Source of the DNA: Prevotella sp. | GTDB lineage: Bacteria > Bacteroidota > Bacteroidia > Bacteroidales > Bacteroidaceae | Direction: 5' to 3' | Length of the DNA stretch: 64,000 nt | Assembly (NCBI GenBank): GCA_017458125.1 | Contig: JAFTGB010000058.1 | Span: 1 to 64,000, forward strand | In this document: positions 43,390 through 51,790 of the stretch, piece after piece | How the letters are laid out: each line of letters opens with the position of its first letter | How positions within the stretch are numbered: the stretch's first letter is position 1 | The notes under the pieces: generated by a model | The model's database searches: none | The model's input: only the letters and a program-made list of their open reading frames with translations | Told to the model about the DNA's origin: nothing | Program-made: the position numbers and the translations under genes

Positions 43390-44727
43390 ATGAATGCAGC
43401 ACAAGTAGTTGAGCAGCTGAAGCAACGCTTCCCCAACGAGCCCGAGTACATTCAGGCCGTCAGTCAGGTTCTTCCCACCATCGAAGAAGAGTACAACAAG
43501 CACCCCGAGTTTGAAAAGGCCAACCTCATTGAGCGCCTTTGCATCCCCGATCGTGTTTGCGAGTTCCGCATTACGTGGGTTGACGACAAGGGTAACGTAC
43601 AGACGAACATGGGTTACCGTATCCAGCACAACAACGCCATTGGCCCGTACAAAGGTGGCCTTCGCTATCACAAGAGTGTAAACCTGGGTATCCTGAAGTT
43701 CCTTGCCTTCGAGCAGACCTTCAAGAACTCGCTGACCACACTGCCCATGGGCGGTGCCAAGGGTGGTTCCGACTTCTCGCCCCGCGGCAAGAGCGACGCT
43801 GAGGTGATGCGTTTCTGCCAGGCATTCATGAACGAGCTCTACCGTGTCATTGGCCCGGACGAGGACGTTCCCGCTGGCGACATCGGTGTTGGCGGCCGTG
43901 AGGTAGGCTATCTGTACGGACAGTACAAGAAGCTCACCCACCAGTTCCAGGGTGTGCTGACCGGAAAGGGACTCTCGTTCGGCGGTTCGCTTATCCGTCC
44001 CGAGGCTACCGGTTATGGTTGCGTCTACTTCCTCACTTCCATGCTCGCTACTCGCGGCATTGAGCTGAAGGGTAAGAAGGTGCTGATTTCCGGTTCGGGT
44101 AATGTGGCCCAGTACGCTACTGAGAAGTGTCTCCAGCTGGGTGCCATCCCCATGACGCTCTCCGACTCCGACGGTTACATCTACGACCCCGACGGCATCG
44201 ACTTCGAGAAGCTCGCCTACGTGAAGGAGCTGAAGAACGTGGAGCGCGGACGCATCAAGGAGTATGCTGAGGAGTATCCCAACGCCGTTTACCACGCTGG
44301 CGAGCGCCCCTGGCACGAGAAGGCTGACATTGCCCTGCCTTGCGCTACCCAGAACGAAATCAACGGCGAGCAGGCTCAGGCACTCATCGACAACGGTGTC
44401 ATTGCCGTAGCTGAAGGTGCCAACATGCCTTCACTGCCCGAGGCCATCAAGATTTTCCAGGATGCCAAGATTCTGTATGCTCCCGGTAAGGCTTCCAACG
44501 CTGGCGGTGTGTCCGTCTCCGGTCTTGAGATGTCTCAGAACTCAGAGCGTCTGAGCTGGACTTCTGAGGAGGTAGACAACTATCTGAAGCGCATCATGAA
44601 CGACATTCACGAGAACTGCGTGAAGTACGGAACCCAGCCCGACGGCTATATCAACTACGTGAAGGGTGCCAACGTTGCCGGCTTCATGAAGGTTGCCAAC
44701 GCCATGATGGCTCAGGGTATTGTATAA
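43390..44727 (+). CDS. gdhA: Glutamate dehydrogenase (hexameric, probably NADP-linked)
   Basis: A 445-residue GDH that aminates 2-oxoglutarate with ammonia. The catalytic region reads GYRIQHNNAIGPYKGGLRYH and TLPMGGAKGGSDFSPRGKS, with the active lysine in PMGGAKGG. The nucleotide-binding fold has ISGSGNVAQYATEKCLQLG. Length matches the small hexameric type of enteric bacteria, usually NADP-dependent and used for ammonia assimilation. Monocistronic, with promoter and terminator. Confidence 0.95.
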   Translation: MNAAQVVEQLKQRFPNEPEYIQAVSQVLPTIEEEYNKHPEFEKANLIERLCIPDRVCEFRITWVDDKGNVQTNMGYRIQHNNAIGPYKGGLRYHKSVNLGILKFLAFEQTFKNSLTTLPMGGAKGGSDFSPRGKSDAEVMRFCQAFMNELYRVIGPDEDVPAGDIGVGGREVGYLYGQYKKLTHQFQGVLTGKGLSFGGSLIRPEATGYGCVYFLTSMLATRGIELKGKKVLISGSGNVAQYATEKCLQLGAIPMTLSDSDGYIYDPDGIDFEKLAYVKELKNVERGRIKEYAEEYPNAVYHAGERPWHEKADIALPCATQNEINGEQAQALIDNGVIAVAEGANMPSLPEAIKIFQDAKILYAPGKASNAGGVSVSGLEMSQNSERLSWTSEEVDNYLKRIMNDIHENCVKYGTQPDGYINYVKGANVAGFMKVANAMMAQGIV

Positions 44728-44761
44728 GAAGAAACAAGCAACACAAACACTAAAACAACCG

Positions 44762-44810
44762 AAGGGTGCGATTTTTACAAAAAGTCGCACCTTTCTTATT
44801 TTTTTTTACT
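44762..44810 (+). terminator. Hairpin terminator after gdhA
   Basis: GGTGCGA-TTTTT (44765-44776) pairs with AAAA-GTCGCACC, followed by TTTCTT and a run of Ts to 44807. Strong intrinsic terminator. Confidence 0.85.
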
Positions 44811-44817
44811 ACCTTTG
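44810..44817 (+). promoter_or_regulatory. -7 element for serS
   Basis: TACCTTTG overlaps the end of the gdhA terminator. The repeat array at 44825-44896 would form almost the whole serS leader. Confidence 0.55.
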
Positions 44818-44824
44818 CAATCAA

Positions 44825-44896
44825 ATTTTCAAATAGTCAAATTGTCAAATAGCAAAATAGTAAAATTGTAATATTGTCAAATAGTCAAATAGTAAA
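44825..44896 (+). repeat. Array of nine degenerate 8-bp repeats in the serS leader
   Basis: Nine consecutive 8-mers, consensus ATwGTCAA: ATTTTCAA, ATAGTCAA, ATTGTCAA, ATAGCAAA, ATAGTAAA, ATTGTAAT, ATTGTCAA, ATAGTCAA, ATAGTAAA. They lie between the -7 element and the ATG at 44905. Related units occur inside thrC. Confidence 0.8.
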
Positions 44897-44904
44897 ATAA
44901 CATT

Positions 44905-46224
44905 ATGCTTACACTGAAACTCATTACTGAGGAGACTGACCGCGTAATCCGCGGACTTGAGAAAAAGCACTTCAAGGGTGCCAAGGAAGCCATAGACGAA
45001 GTGCTGACCGTTGACAAACGGCGGCGCGAAGCCCAGCAGCAGTTAGACAAGAACCTGTCTGAAGCTAAAAAGATGGCAGCGCAAATTGGCGGCCTGATGA
45101 AGGAGGGCAAGAAAGACGAGGCCGAGGCCGTCAAGGCTAAGGTGGCGCAGATGAAAGAAACCAACAAGCAACTGGAAGAGACGATGAACCAGTCGCAGGA
45201 CGACATGACGCGGCTGCTCTGCCAGATTCCTAATATCCCCTACGACGAAGTGCCTGAAGGCAGTGCCGCCGAGGACAACCGTGTGGTGAAGTCAAACCTG
45301 AAGGAATGCGACGGCAACGACACCGTAGGCAACTGGGACGTCAACCCCAAGCTGGGACTGGAGAATCCCCTGCCCCACTGGGAACTGGCAAAGAAATACA
45401 ACCTGATAGACTTTGACCTGGGCGTGAAGATTACCGGTGCCGGCTTCCCGGTTTACATCGGTAAAGGTGCCCGCCTGCAGCGCGCGCTCATCAACTTCTT
45501 CTTGGACGAGGCCCGCAAGAGCGGGTACACTGAAATCATGCCGCCGACGGTGGTCAACGCCGCCTCGGGCTACGGCACCGGCCAGCTGCCCGACAAGGAA
45601 GGGCAGATGTATCACTGCGAGGTGGACGACTTCTACCTGATACCTACTGCCGAGGTGCCGGTGACCAACATCTACCGCGACGTCATTCTGGACGAGAAAG
45701 ACCTGCCCGTCAAGAACTGTGCCTACACCGAGTGCTTCCGCCGTGAGGCCGGAAGCTATGGCAAGGACGTGCGCGGATTGAACAGGCTGCATGAGTTCTC
45801 AAAGATAGAGATTGTGCGCATTGACAAGCCCGAGCACTCGAAAGAAAGCCACAAGGAGATGCTGGAGCATGTGGAGGGACTGCTGAAGAAGCTGGAACTG
45901 CCATACCGCATCCTACTGCTCTGCGGAGGTGACCAGTCGTTCACCAGCAGCATCTGCTATGACTTTGAAGTCTACTCCGAGGCGCAAGGTCGCTGGCTGG
46001 AGGTTTCGAGCGTCTCCAACTTCGACACCTATCAGGCCAACCGTCTGAAGTGCCGCTACCGCCGGGCCGACAACAAGAAGACCGAACTCTGCCATACGCT
46101 GAACGGTTCTGCACTTGCCCTGCCCCGCATCGTTGCTGCCTTGCTGGAAAACAACCAGACCGAGAAAGGCATCAAAATTCCGGCAGCGCTCGTACCCTAT
46201 ACGGGCTTCGAGATGATTGACTAA
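44905..46224 (+). CDS. serS: Seryl-tRNA synthetase
   Basis: A 439-residue class II aminoacyl-tRNA synthetase. The N-terminal coiled-coil arm (about 1-115) is Lys/Glu rich. Motif 2 is visible as TECFRREAGSYGKDVRGLNRLHEF and motif 3 as LNGSALALPRIVAALLENNQ. It charges tRNA-Ser in the cytoplasm. The leader carries the unusual 8-bp repeat array. Confidence 0.96.
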   Translation: MLTLKLITEETDRVIRGLEKKHFKGAKEAIDEVLTVDKRRREAQQQLDKNLSEAKKMAAQIGGLMKEGKKDEAEAVKAKVAQMKETNKQLEETMNQSQDDMTRLLCQIPNIPYDEVPEGSAAEDNRVVKSNLKECDGNDTVGNWDVNPKLGLENPLPHWELAKKYNLIDFDLGVKITGAGFPVYIGKGARLQRALINFFLDEARKSGYTEIMPPTVVNAASGYGTGQLPDKEGQMYHCEVDDFYLIPTAEVPVTNIYRDVILDEKDLPVKNCAYTECFRREAGSYGKDVRGLNRLHEFSKIEIVRIDKPEHSKESHKEMLEHVEGLLKKLELPYRILLLCGGDQSFTSSICYDFEVYSEAQGRWLEVSSVSNFDTYQANRLKCRYRRADNKKTELCHTLNGSALALPRIVAALLENNQTEKGIKIPAALVPYTGFEMID

Positions 46225-46268
46225 TCCAACGGGATATGTTAGATAAATTTAATTTAGTGAGATTTTTC

Positions 46269-46299
46269 TTTGTTGTTTGATTAAGATTTCGTATATTTG
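46269..46299 (+). promoter_or_regulatory. Promoter for the cytidylate-kinase-like gene
   Basis: TTTG (46269-46272), 19 nt, TATATTTG (46292-46299). It rules out the longer frame beginning at 46297. Confidence 0.65.
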
Positions 46300-46350
46300 C
46301 AATCAAATATCAATAAGCGAAGAATTATTAATAACTATAAAACTAACAAC

Positions 46351-46995
46351 ATGGACAAAAATCAGAAGTATGTCATCACGATTAATCGTGAATTAGGCAG
46401 TGGTGGACGCACTGTAGGCAGAAAACTTGCCGAGAAACTGAATGTGGCTTTCTACGACAAGGCGCTCATCAATGAGCTGAAAAAGAAATTCCAACTGGAC
46501 ACAGAACAGATAGAGAAGCTGAAGGGCGGTAAGAGCGACTGGTGGCGCGACTTCATCAATGCAGCCATGTTCATGGGACAGGGCATGAACGAGATGTGGT
46601 ACTACCAGCGCATGACCGGACAGGATGCCTATCTGGTGACCAGTGCCGACATGTTCAAGGTGGAGAAAGAGATACTGAAGAACGTGGCTGCTGAAGAGTC
46701 GTGCATCGTTGCCGGACGTTCCGGTTTCAGCGTGTTCGCCGACCACCCCAACCACCTGAGCGTATTCATTCAGGCTCCCTTGGAGCACCGCATCCAGCGC
46801 ATCATGAGCAAGCAGAACCTGACGCACGAGGAAGCAGAAAAGATTATCAAGAAAGTTGACGAGATGCGTGAGTCGTACGTCAAGAAGTACACAGGCACTT
46901 CACGTTATGACACTCGCAACTACGACATTGTCATCAACATGGAAGGCAAGACTGAAGACGAGGTTGCCGACCTGATTTTGACATACATCGGATAG
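46351..46995 (+). CDS. Cytidylate kinase-like family protein
   Basis: A 214-residue P-loop kinase-like protein starting MDKNQKYVITINRELGSGGR. The nucleotide loop is GSGGRTVGRKLAEKL, typical of the cytidylate_kin2 group rather than of true Cmk. It also has CIVAGRSGFSVFADHPNHLSVFIQAPLEHR and a C-terminal NYDIVINMEGKT. Substrate is not known. Monocistronic. Confidence 0.85.
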   Translation: MDKNQKYVITINRELGSGGRTVGRKLAEKLNVAFYDKALINELKKKFQLDTEQIEKLKGGKSDWWRDFINAAMFMGQGMNEMWYYQRMTGQDAYLVTSADMFKVEKEILKNVAAEESCIVAGRSGFSVFADHPNHLSVFIQAPLEHRIQRIMSKQNLTHEEAEKIIKKVDEMRESYVKKYTGTSRYDTRNYDIVINMEGKTEDEVADLILTYIG

Positions 46996-47019
46996 ACCCA
47001 ATACCTACCCTCTTTTTTG

Positions 47020-47055
47020 AACGGGCAAAAAGAAGTCATATCTTTTTGCTCGTTT
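47020..47055 (+). terminator. Hairpin terminator overlapping the next promoter
   Basis: AACGGGCAAAAAGA (47020-47033) pairs with TCTTTTTGCTCGTT (47041-47054) with one wobble. The right arm contains the TTTG used as -33 element of the following promoter. Confidence 0.65.
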
Positions 47056-47076
47056 GCTATTTAATTTGTACCTTTG
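47045..47076 (+). promoter_or_regulatory. Promoter for the NfnAB-like gene
   Basis: TTTG (47045-47048), 20 nt, TACCTTTG (47069-47076), 31 nt before the ATG at 47107. Confidence 0.68.
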
Positions 47077-47106
47077 CAGACAAAATTGAAACTAAACAAC
47101 AAGATT

Positions 47107-49470
47107 ATGAATAAAATCGTAAAAAAGGAACAATTCTCCCAAAATGTTTTCCTCTTCGAGATTGAAGCGCCACTGATTGCCAAGAGCCGCAAAGCAGGTA
47201 ACTTCGTCATTGTGCGAGTAGGCAAGAAAGGCGAGCGTATGCCCTTGACCATTGCCGGTGCCGATATTGAGAAAGGCACCATCACGCTGGTGGTCCAGAA
47301 GGTTGGTCTTTCGAGCCAGAAGCTCTGTATGCTCAACGAAGGCGACTTCGTGACGGACGTGGTAGGACCTCTCGGCAATCCCACAAAGATTGAGAAATAC
47401 GGCACGGTGGTCTGTGCCGGTGGTGGTCTCGGCGTAGCCCCGATGCTGCCGATTATTCAGGCATTGAAAGCCGCCGGAAACCGTGTACTCTCCGTGATGG
47501 CTGGCCGAAGCAAGGACCTCATCATTCTGGAAGACAAGGTTCGTGAGAGTTCCGACGAGGTCATCATCATGACTGACGACGGCTCGTATGGCGAGAAGGG
47601 CGTGGTGACTGTTGGCATTGAAAAGTTTGTCGAACAGGAGCACGTTGACAAAGTTTTCGCCATCGGACCTCCCATCATGATGAAGTTCTCTAATCTGACG
47701 GCGCAAAAGCATGGCATTCCGTGCGAGGTGTCACTCAACACCATCATGGTAGACGGCACCGGCATGTGCGGTGCTTGCCGACTCACCATTGGCGGCAAGA
47801 CCAAATTCGTCTGCATTGACGGCCCTGAGTTTGACGGCGCACTCGTCGACTGGGACGAAATGTTCAAGCGCATGGGTACCTTCAAGCGCGAGGAACAGGA
47901 GGAACTGGCTCACTTTGAAGAGCATCTCGACAAGGAATCAGTAAAGAACGGAAACGACGGTATGTCCGGAAGCACCACCGATGTCGTCATGGACGAAGAC
48001 CCGACCAATGACACCATAGAAGTGCTGACTGACCGCTCTGCTGCCTGGCGTGAAGAACTCCGCAAGAGCATGAAGCCTAAGGAGCGCACACAAATAGAGC
48101 GTGTGGTGATGCCGGAATTAGACCCTGTCTATCGCGCAACGACACGCACGGAGGAAGTCAACATCGGACTGACGAAAGAGATGGCCATGCGTGAGGCCAA
48201 GCGTTGTCTGGACTGCGCAAAGCCGACTTGCGTCGAAGGATGTCCCGTCAACATCAACATTCCGTCGTTCATCAAGAACATAGAGCGTGGCCAGTTCCTG
48301 GCTGCTGCCAAGGTGCTGAAAGACACCTCTGCCCTACCCGCTGTCTGCGGTCGCGTCTGTCCGCAGGAGAAGCAGTGCGAAAGCAAGTGCATACACCTGA
48401 AGATGAACGAGCCTGCCGTGGCCATCGGCTATCTGGAACGCTTTGCTGCCGACTTCGAGCGCGAGAGCGGCAATATCAGTCTGCCTGAGATTGCTCCTGC
48501 CAACGGCATCAAGATAGCCGTCGTCGGTTCGGGACCTGCCGGACTGAGCTTTGCCGGCGACATGGTGAAGAAGGGATACGACGTTTACGTCTTCGAGGCA
48601 CTACACGAAATCGGCGGTGTGCTGAAATACGGTATTCCCGAGTTCCGTCTGCCCAACAAGATTGTTGACGTGGAAATTGAAAATCTGGCCAAGATGGGCG
48701 TGCACTTCCAGACGGACGTCATCGTTGGCAAGACTATCAGCGTTGAGCAACTGGAGAAGCAGGGCTTCAAGGGTATCTTTGTGGGCTCCGGTGCCGGTCT
48801 GCCTAACTTCATGAACATACCGGGCGAGAACAGCATCAACATCATGTCGTCAAACGAGTATCTGACTCGCGTGAACCTGATGGACGCAGCCAACCCCACT
48901 ACCGACACACCACTGAATCCGGCAAAGAGTGTACTTGTGGTTGGCGGCGGAAATACAGCCATGGACTCATGCCGTACAGCCAAGCGATTAGGCGCTGAGG
49001 TAACGCTCGTCTACCGCCGTTCAGAGGTGGAAATGCCGGCCCGTCTGGAAGAAGTCAAGCATGCCAAGGAAGAAGGCATCAACTTCCTGACGCTGCACAA
49101 TCCCATTGAGTACATCGCCGATGAGGCCGGTGCCGTGAAACAAGCTGTGCTTCAGGTGATGGAACTTGGTGAGCCTGATGCTTCCGGACGTCGCAGCCCT
49201 GTTCCTGTGGAAGGAAAGACCGTCACGCTTGACGTTGACCAAGTGATAGTTGCCGTTGGCGTATCGCCCAATCCGCTTGTACCGAAGTCCATTCCTGGTC
49301 TTGAGCTGGGACGCAAGAACACGATTGCCGTTTCGGAAGAAATGCAGTCCTCACGTGGTGAAATCTTTGCCGGCGGCGACATCGTACGTGGTGGCGCAAC
49401 GGTTATCCTCGCCATGGGTGACGGCCGCCGTGCTGCACAGAATATGGACGAATATCTCCGAAAAGGATGA
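47107..49470 (+). CDS. Fused FNR-type flavoprotein / GltD-like oxidoreductase (NfnAB-like)
   Basis: A 787-residue fusion. Residues about 1-275 form a ferredoxin-NADP reductase-like unit with an FAD site (RVGKKGERMPLTIAG), an NAD site (CAGGGLGVAPMLPIIQAL) and a cysteine cluster for a 2Fe-2S centre (GMCGACRLTIGGKTKFVC). Residues about 330-787 are GltD-like, with cysteine groups RCLDCAKPTCVEGCP and CGRVCPQEKQCESKC for 4Fe-4S clusters, an FAD site VVGSGPAGLSFAG and an NADPH site VVGGGNTAMDSCR. This is the domain set of NfnA plus NfnB, the electron-bifurcating NADH/ferredoxin:NADP oxidoreductase. Databases often name such fusions as dihydroorotate dehydrogenase B/glutamate synthase subunit. Activity is inferred. 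Confidence 0.88.
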   Translation: MNKIVKKEQFSQNVFLFEIEAPLIAKSRKAGNFVIVRVGKKGERMPLTIAGADIEKGTITLVVQKVGLSSQKLCMLNEGDFVTDVVGPLGNPTKIEKYGTVVCAGGGLGVAPMLPIIQALKAAGNRVLSVMAGRSKDLIILEDKVRESSDEVIIMTDDGSYGEKGVVTVGIEKFVEQEHVDKVFAIGPPIMMKFSNLTAQKHGIPCEVSLNTIMVDGTGMCGACRLTIGGKTKFVCIDGPEFDGALVDWDEMFKRMGTFKREEQEELAHFEEHLDKESVKNGNDGMSGSTTDVVMDEDPTNDTIEVLTDRSAAWREELRKSMKPKERTQIERVVMPELDPVYRATTRTEEVNIGLTKEMAMREAKRCLDCAKPTCVEGCPVNINIPSFIKNIERGQFLAAAKVLKDTSALPAVCGRVCPQEKQCESKCIHLKMNEPAVAIGYLERFAADFERESGNISLPEIAPANGIKIAVVGSGPAGLSFAGDMVKKGYDVYVFEALHEIGGVLKYGIPEFRLPNKIVDVEIENLAKMGVHFQTDVIVGKTISVEQLEKQGFKGIFVGSGAGLPNFMNIPGENSINIMSSNEYLTRVNLMDAANPTTDTPLNPAKSVLVVGGGNTAMDSCRTAKRLGAEVTLVYRRSEVEMPARLEEVKHAKEEGINFLTLHNPIEYIADEAGAVKQAVLQVMELGEPDASGRRSPVPVEGKTVTLDVDQVIVAVGVSPNPLVPKSIPGLELGRKNTIAVSEEMQSSRGEIFAGGDIVRGGATVILAMGDGRRAAQNMDEYLRKG

Positions 49471-49835
49471 ACGGACTTTATACCATCATACTGCTCATAC
49501 TAAGCAACGTCTTCATGACGTTAGCTTGGTATGGGCATTTAAAATTGCAGGAGTCTGGAGTCAGCAACCACTGGCCCCTGATTGGTGTCATCGTATTCTC
49601 ATGGGGAATTGCTTTCTTTGAATACTGCTGCCAGGTGCCGGCCAACCGACTGGGGTTCGTCGAAAACGGAGGCCCCTTCAACCTTATACAGCTAAAGGTT
49701 ATTCAGGAATGCATATCGTTGGCTGTCTTCTGCGTAATAGCCAACATCATGTTTCAAGGCACACACCTGCACTGGAACCATATCTTAGCATTCCTGCTCA
49801 TCATCTGCGCCGTCTATCTGGTATTCATGAAATAA
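49467..49835 (+). CDS. DUF486 / DMT-type small membrane protein
   Basis: A 122-residue inner-membrane protein with about four membrane segments (LYTIILLILSNVFMTLAWYGHL; PLIGVIVFSWGIAFFEYC; ISLAVFCVIANIMF; ILAFLLIICAVYLVFMK). The FEYCCQVPANRLGF segment is characteristic of DUF486. Transport substrate unknown. It overlaps the preceding gene by four bases, so the two are coupled. Confidence 0.88.
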   Translation: MNGLYTIILLILSNVFMTLAWYGHLKLQESGVSNHWPLIGVIVFSWGIAFFEYCCQVPANRLGFVENGGPFNLIQLKVIQECISLAVFCVIANIMFQGTHLHWNHILAFLLIICAVYLVFMK

Positions 49836-49837
49836 AG

Positions 49838-50560
49838 ATGAGCACCGAAGAAAGGTTATGGAAAGCGTTTAACCGCGCATTAGGACAATACTCGCTTATC
49901 AGCGAAGACGACCATATCCTTGTCGGGCTATCTGGCGGAAAGGACTCACTGTGCCTATTAGAGTTTCTGGCACGACGCTCGCACATTCTGAAGCCACACT
50001 TCACCGTTGAAGCTGCTCACATCAGGATGGAAAACATTCAGTACGAGACTGACACCGCGTTTCTCCAACGGTTTTGCGATAAACAGGGTGTGACACTACA
50101 CGTCATCACTACCCGCTTTGACGAGAATAAGCCCCAAACGACAAAAGAGAAACCGCCGTGTTTCCTGTGTTCCTGGCAACGCCGCAAACAGTTGTTTAAC
50201 CTTGCCCAACAGCTGAATTGCACAAAGATTGCACTTGGGCACCATCAGGATGACCTCATACACACGGCACTCATGAACCTGACCTTTCAAGGGCATTTCA
50301 CTACCATGCCAGCTAAGTTGAAGATGCGAAAGATGCCGCTGACCATCATTCGCCCCCTCTGCCTCTGCCAAGAGGCAGACATTAGCATTTATGCTGAAGA
50401 GCAAGCCTATGAGAAACAGGTAAAACGGTGCCCCTATGAGCACTTGACAAACCGGACAACCATCACCGAACTCTATCATCTGATGGAGCGTATGAACCCA
50501 GAAGCGCGCTTTAGCCTGTGGCACGCACTGGTAGACACAGGAAAGCTCGTTGAATATTAA
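49838..50560 (+). CDS. ttcA: PP-loop tRNA thiolation protein (TtcA-like)
   Basis: A 240-residue PP-loop ATPase with SGGKDS at residues 32-37 and CxxC at about 108-111 (PPCFLCSW), plus a later Cys in KRCPYEH. These are the ATP and iron-sulfur ligands of TtcA, which makes 2-thiocytidine at tRNA position 32. GHHQDDLIHTALMNLTFQG is also typical. Two nt after the DUF486 stop; same operon. Other TtcA-family members have different targets. Confidence 0.85.
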   Translation: MSTEERLWKAFNRALGQYSLISEDDHILVGLSGGKDSLCLLEFLARRSHILKPHFTVEAAHIRMENIQYETDTAFLQRFCDKQGVTLHVITTRFDENKPQTTKEKPPCFLCSWQRRKQLFNLAQQLNCTKIALGHHQDDLIHTALMNLTFQGHFTTMPAKLKMRKMPLTIIRPLCLCQEADISIYAEEQAYEKQVKRCPYEHLTNRTTITELYHLMERMNPEARFSLWHALVDTGKLVEY

Positions 50561-50609
50561 ATATCTTTAATTGTCCGCCATAAATTGGCCATTGTCAATC
50601 AATTTTTCG

Positions 50610-50617
50610 TATCTTTG
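50610..50617 (+). promoter_or_regulatory. -7 element immediately upstream of the PD40 gene
   Basis: TATCTTTG ends eight nt before the ATG at 50626, implying a very short or absent leader. Confidence 0.5.
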
Positions 50618-50625
50618 TTTTCAGA

Positions 50626-51786
50626 ATGAAAGCAAAACAACTAATAATACCCTGCCTGCTGTTCCTTGCTATACCCATGGCAGCACAAAGGCACAAAGCG
50701 CAACAGCTGACGCCCGAACAGACAGAGCAGCAAGTCAAGGTGCAACGGATGACGGACAGGACTCAGAAAGTCATGTTCATTGACAGCATTGTCATCGACA
50801 AAAAAGACTTTCTGCAGGCTTACAAACTGACACCCGAGGCCGGACGCATTGTCAGTTACAAGGAGGTATTCCACTCCGATGCACAACCCCACTCCTACGT
50901 CAACATTAACCAGATGGGCAGCCACTGCTATTTCGCTTTTGAAGATACCGCTCACGTGTTCACCCTTTATACCAGCGAAGTCATTGGCGACAACTGGTCA
51001 CGGCCCATTCCACTTGACGCACTGAATCATGGCAACAGGTTCAGCAGCGTAAACTATCCTTACATGATGGGAGACGGACAGACGCTCTATTTTGCTGCAA
51101 AAGGCCCTGAAGGACTGGGGGGCTACGACATCTACGTCACCCGTTACAACGCTGACGAAAACAGTTTCCTGCAACCCGCCAACATCGGTATGCCATTCAA
51201 CTCCGAAGCCAACGACTACCTTTATGCCATTGACGAATACAACAATCTCGGGTGGTTTGCCACGGACAGGGGACAAGACGAAGGCAAGGTTTGCGTCTAT
51301 ACCTTCATTCCGCCTACAACCCGCAAGACCTATGCCGACGAAGCATACACGCCCGAGCAGATAGCTTCCTTCGCAAGACTTAATAAAATTTCTGACACTT
51401 GGGACAATCAGAAGGAACTTGACAAAGCCCTATTACGATTGAAGCAGGCTGCACTACGCGAAACGACGTCAGTCAACGACACCAGACAATTCCTGTTTGT
51501 CATTAACGACGAAAAGACTTACACCAATATCAACGATTTCAAAGCAGAGAAAAACCAGCAACGCTATCAACAACTCGTAAAACTGCGCAACCGCCACCAC
51601 ACGTTAAGCAATGCTCTGGAACAAGCACGCAACAGCTATTCCACAGCATCGGCAGAAGAACGCGCAGAACTGCGCTCTGAGATATTGGCCAGCGAACAGA
51701 AACTGCATGAACTCAACGCTGAGAGTCACAAACTTGAAAAAGTTATCCGCAATAGCGAGAACCTATATTTAACGAATAAAAAATAG
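50626..51786 (+). CDS. Secreted PD40 (beta-propeller) protein with C-terminal coiled coil
   Basis: A 386-residue protein with signal peptide (LIIPCLLFLAIPMAAQ). The middle part has WD40-like PD40 elements: YPYMMGDGQTLYFAAKGPEGLGGYDIYVTRY and FNSEANDYLYAIDEYNNLGWFATDR are the recognisable repeats. The last 130 residues are Gln/Glu/Arg-rich and predicted coiled coil. Such proteins are envelope-located in Bacteroidetes, often linked to OmpA-like or secretion functions; none of those partners is adjacent. The phosphorylase gene follows after 4 nt. Confidence 0.78.
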   Translation: MKAKQLIIPCLLFLAIPMAAQRHKAQQLTPEQTEQQVKVQRMTDRTQKVMFIDSIVIDKKDFLQAYKLTPEAGRIVSYKEVFHSDAQPHSYVNINQMGSHCYFAFEDTAHVFTLYTSEVIGDNWSRPIPLDALNHGNRFSSVNYPYMMGDGQTLYFAAKGPEGLGGYDIYVTRYNADENSFLQPANIGMPFNSEANDYLYAIDEYNNLGWFATDRGQDEGKVCVYTFIPPTTRKTYADEAYTPEQIASFARLNKISDTWDNQKELDKALLRLKQAALRETTSVNDTRQFLFVINDEKTYTNINDFKAEKNQQRYQQLVKLRNRHHTLSNALEQARNSYSTASAEERAELRSEILASEQKLHELNAESHKLEKVIRNSENLYLTNKK

Positions 51787-51790
51787 CACT

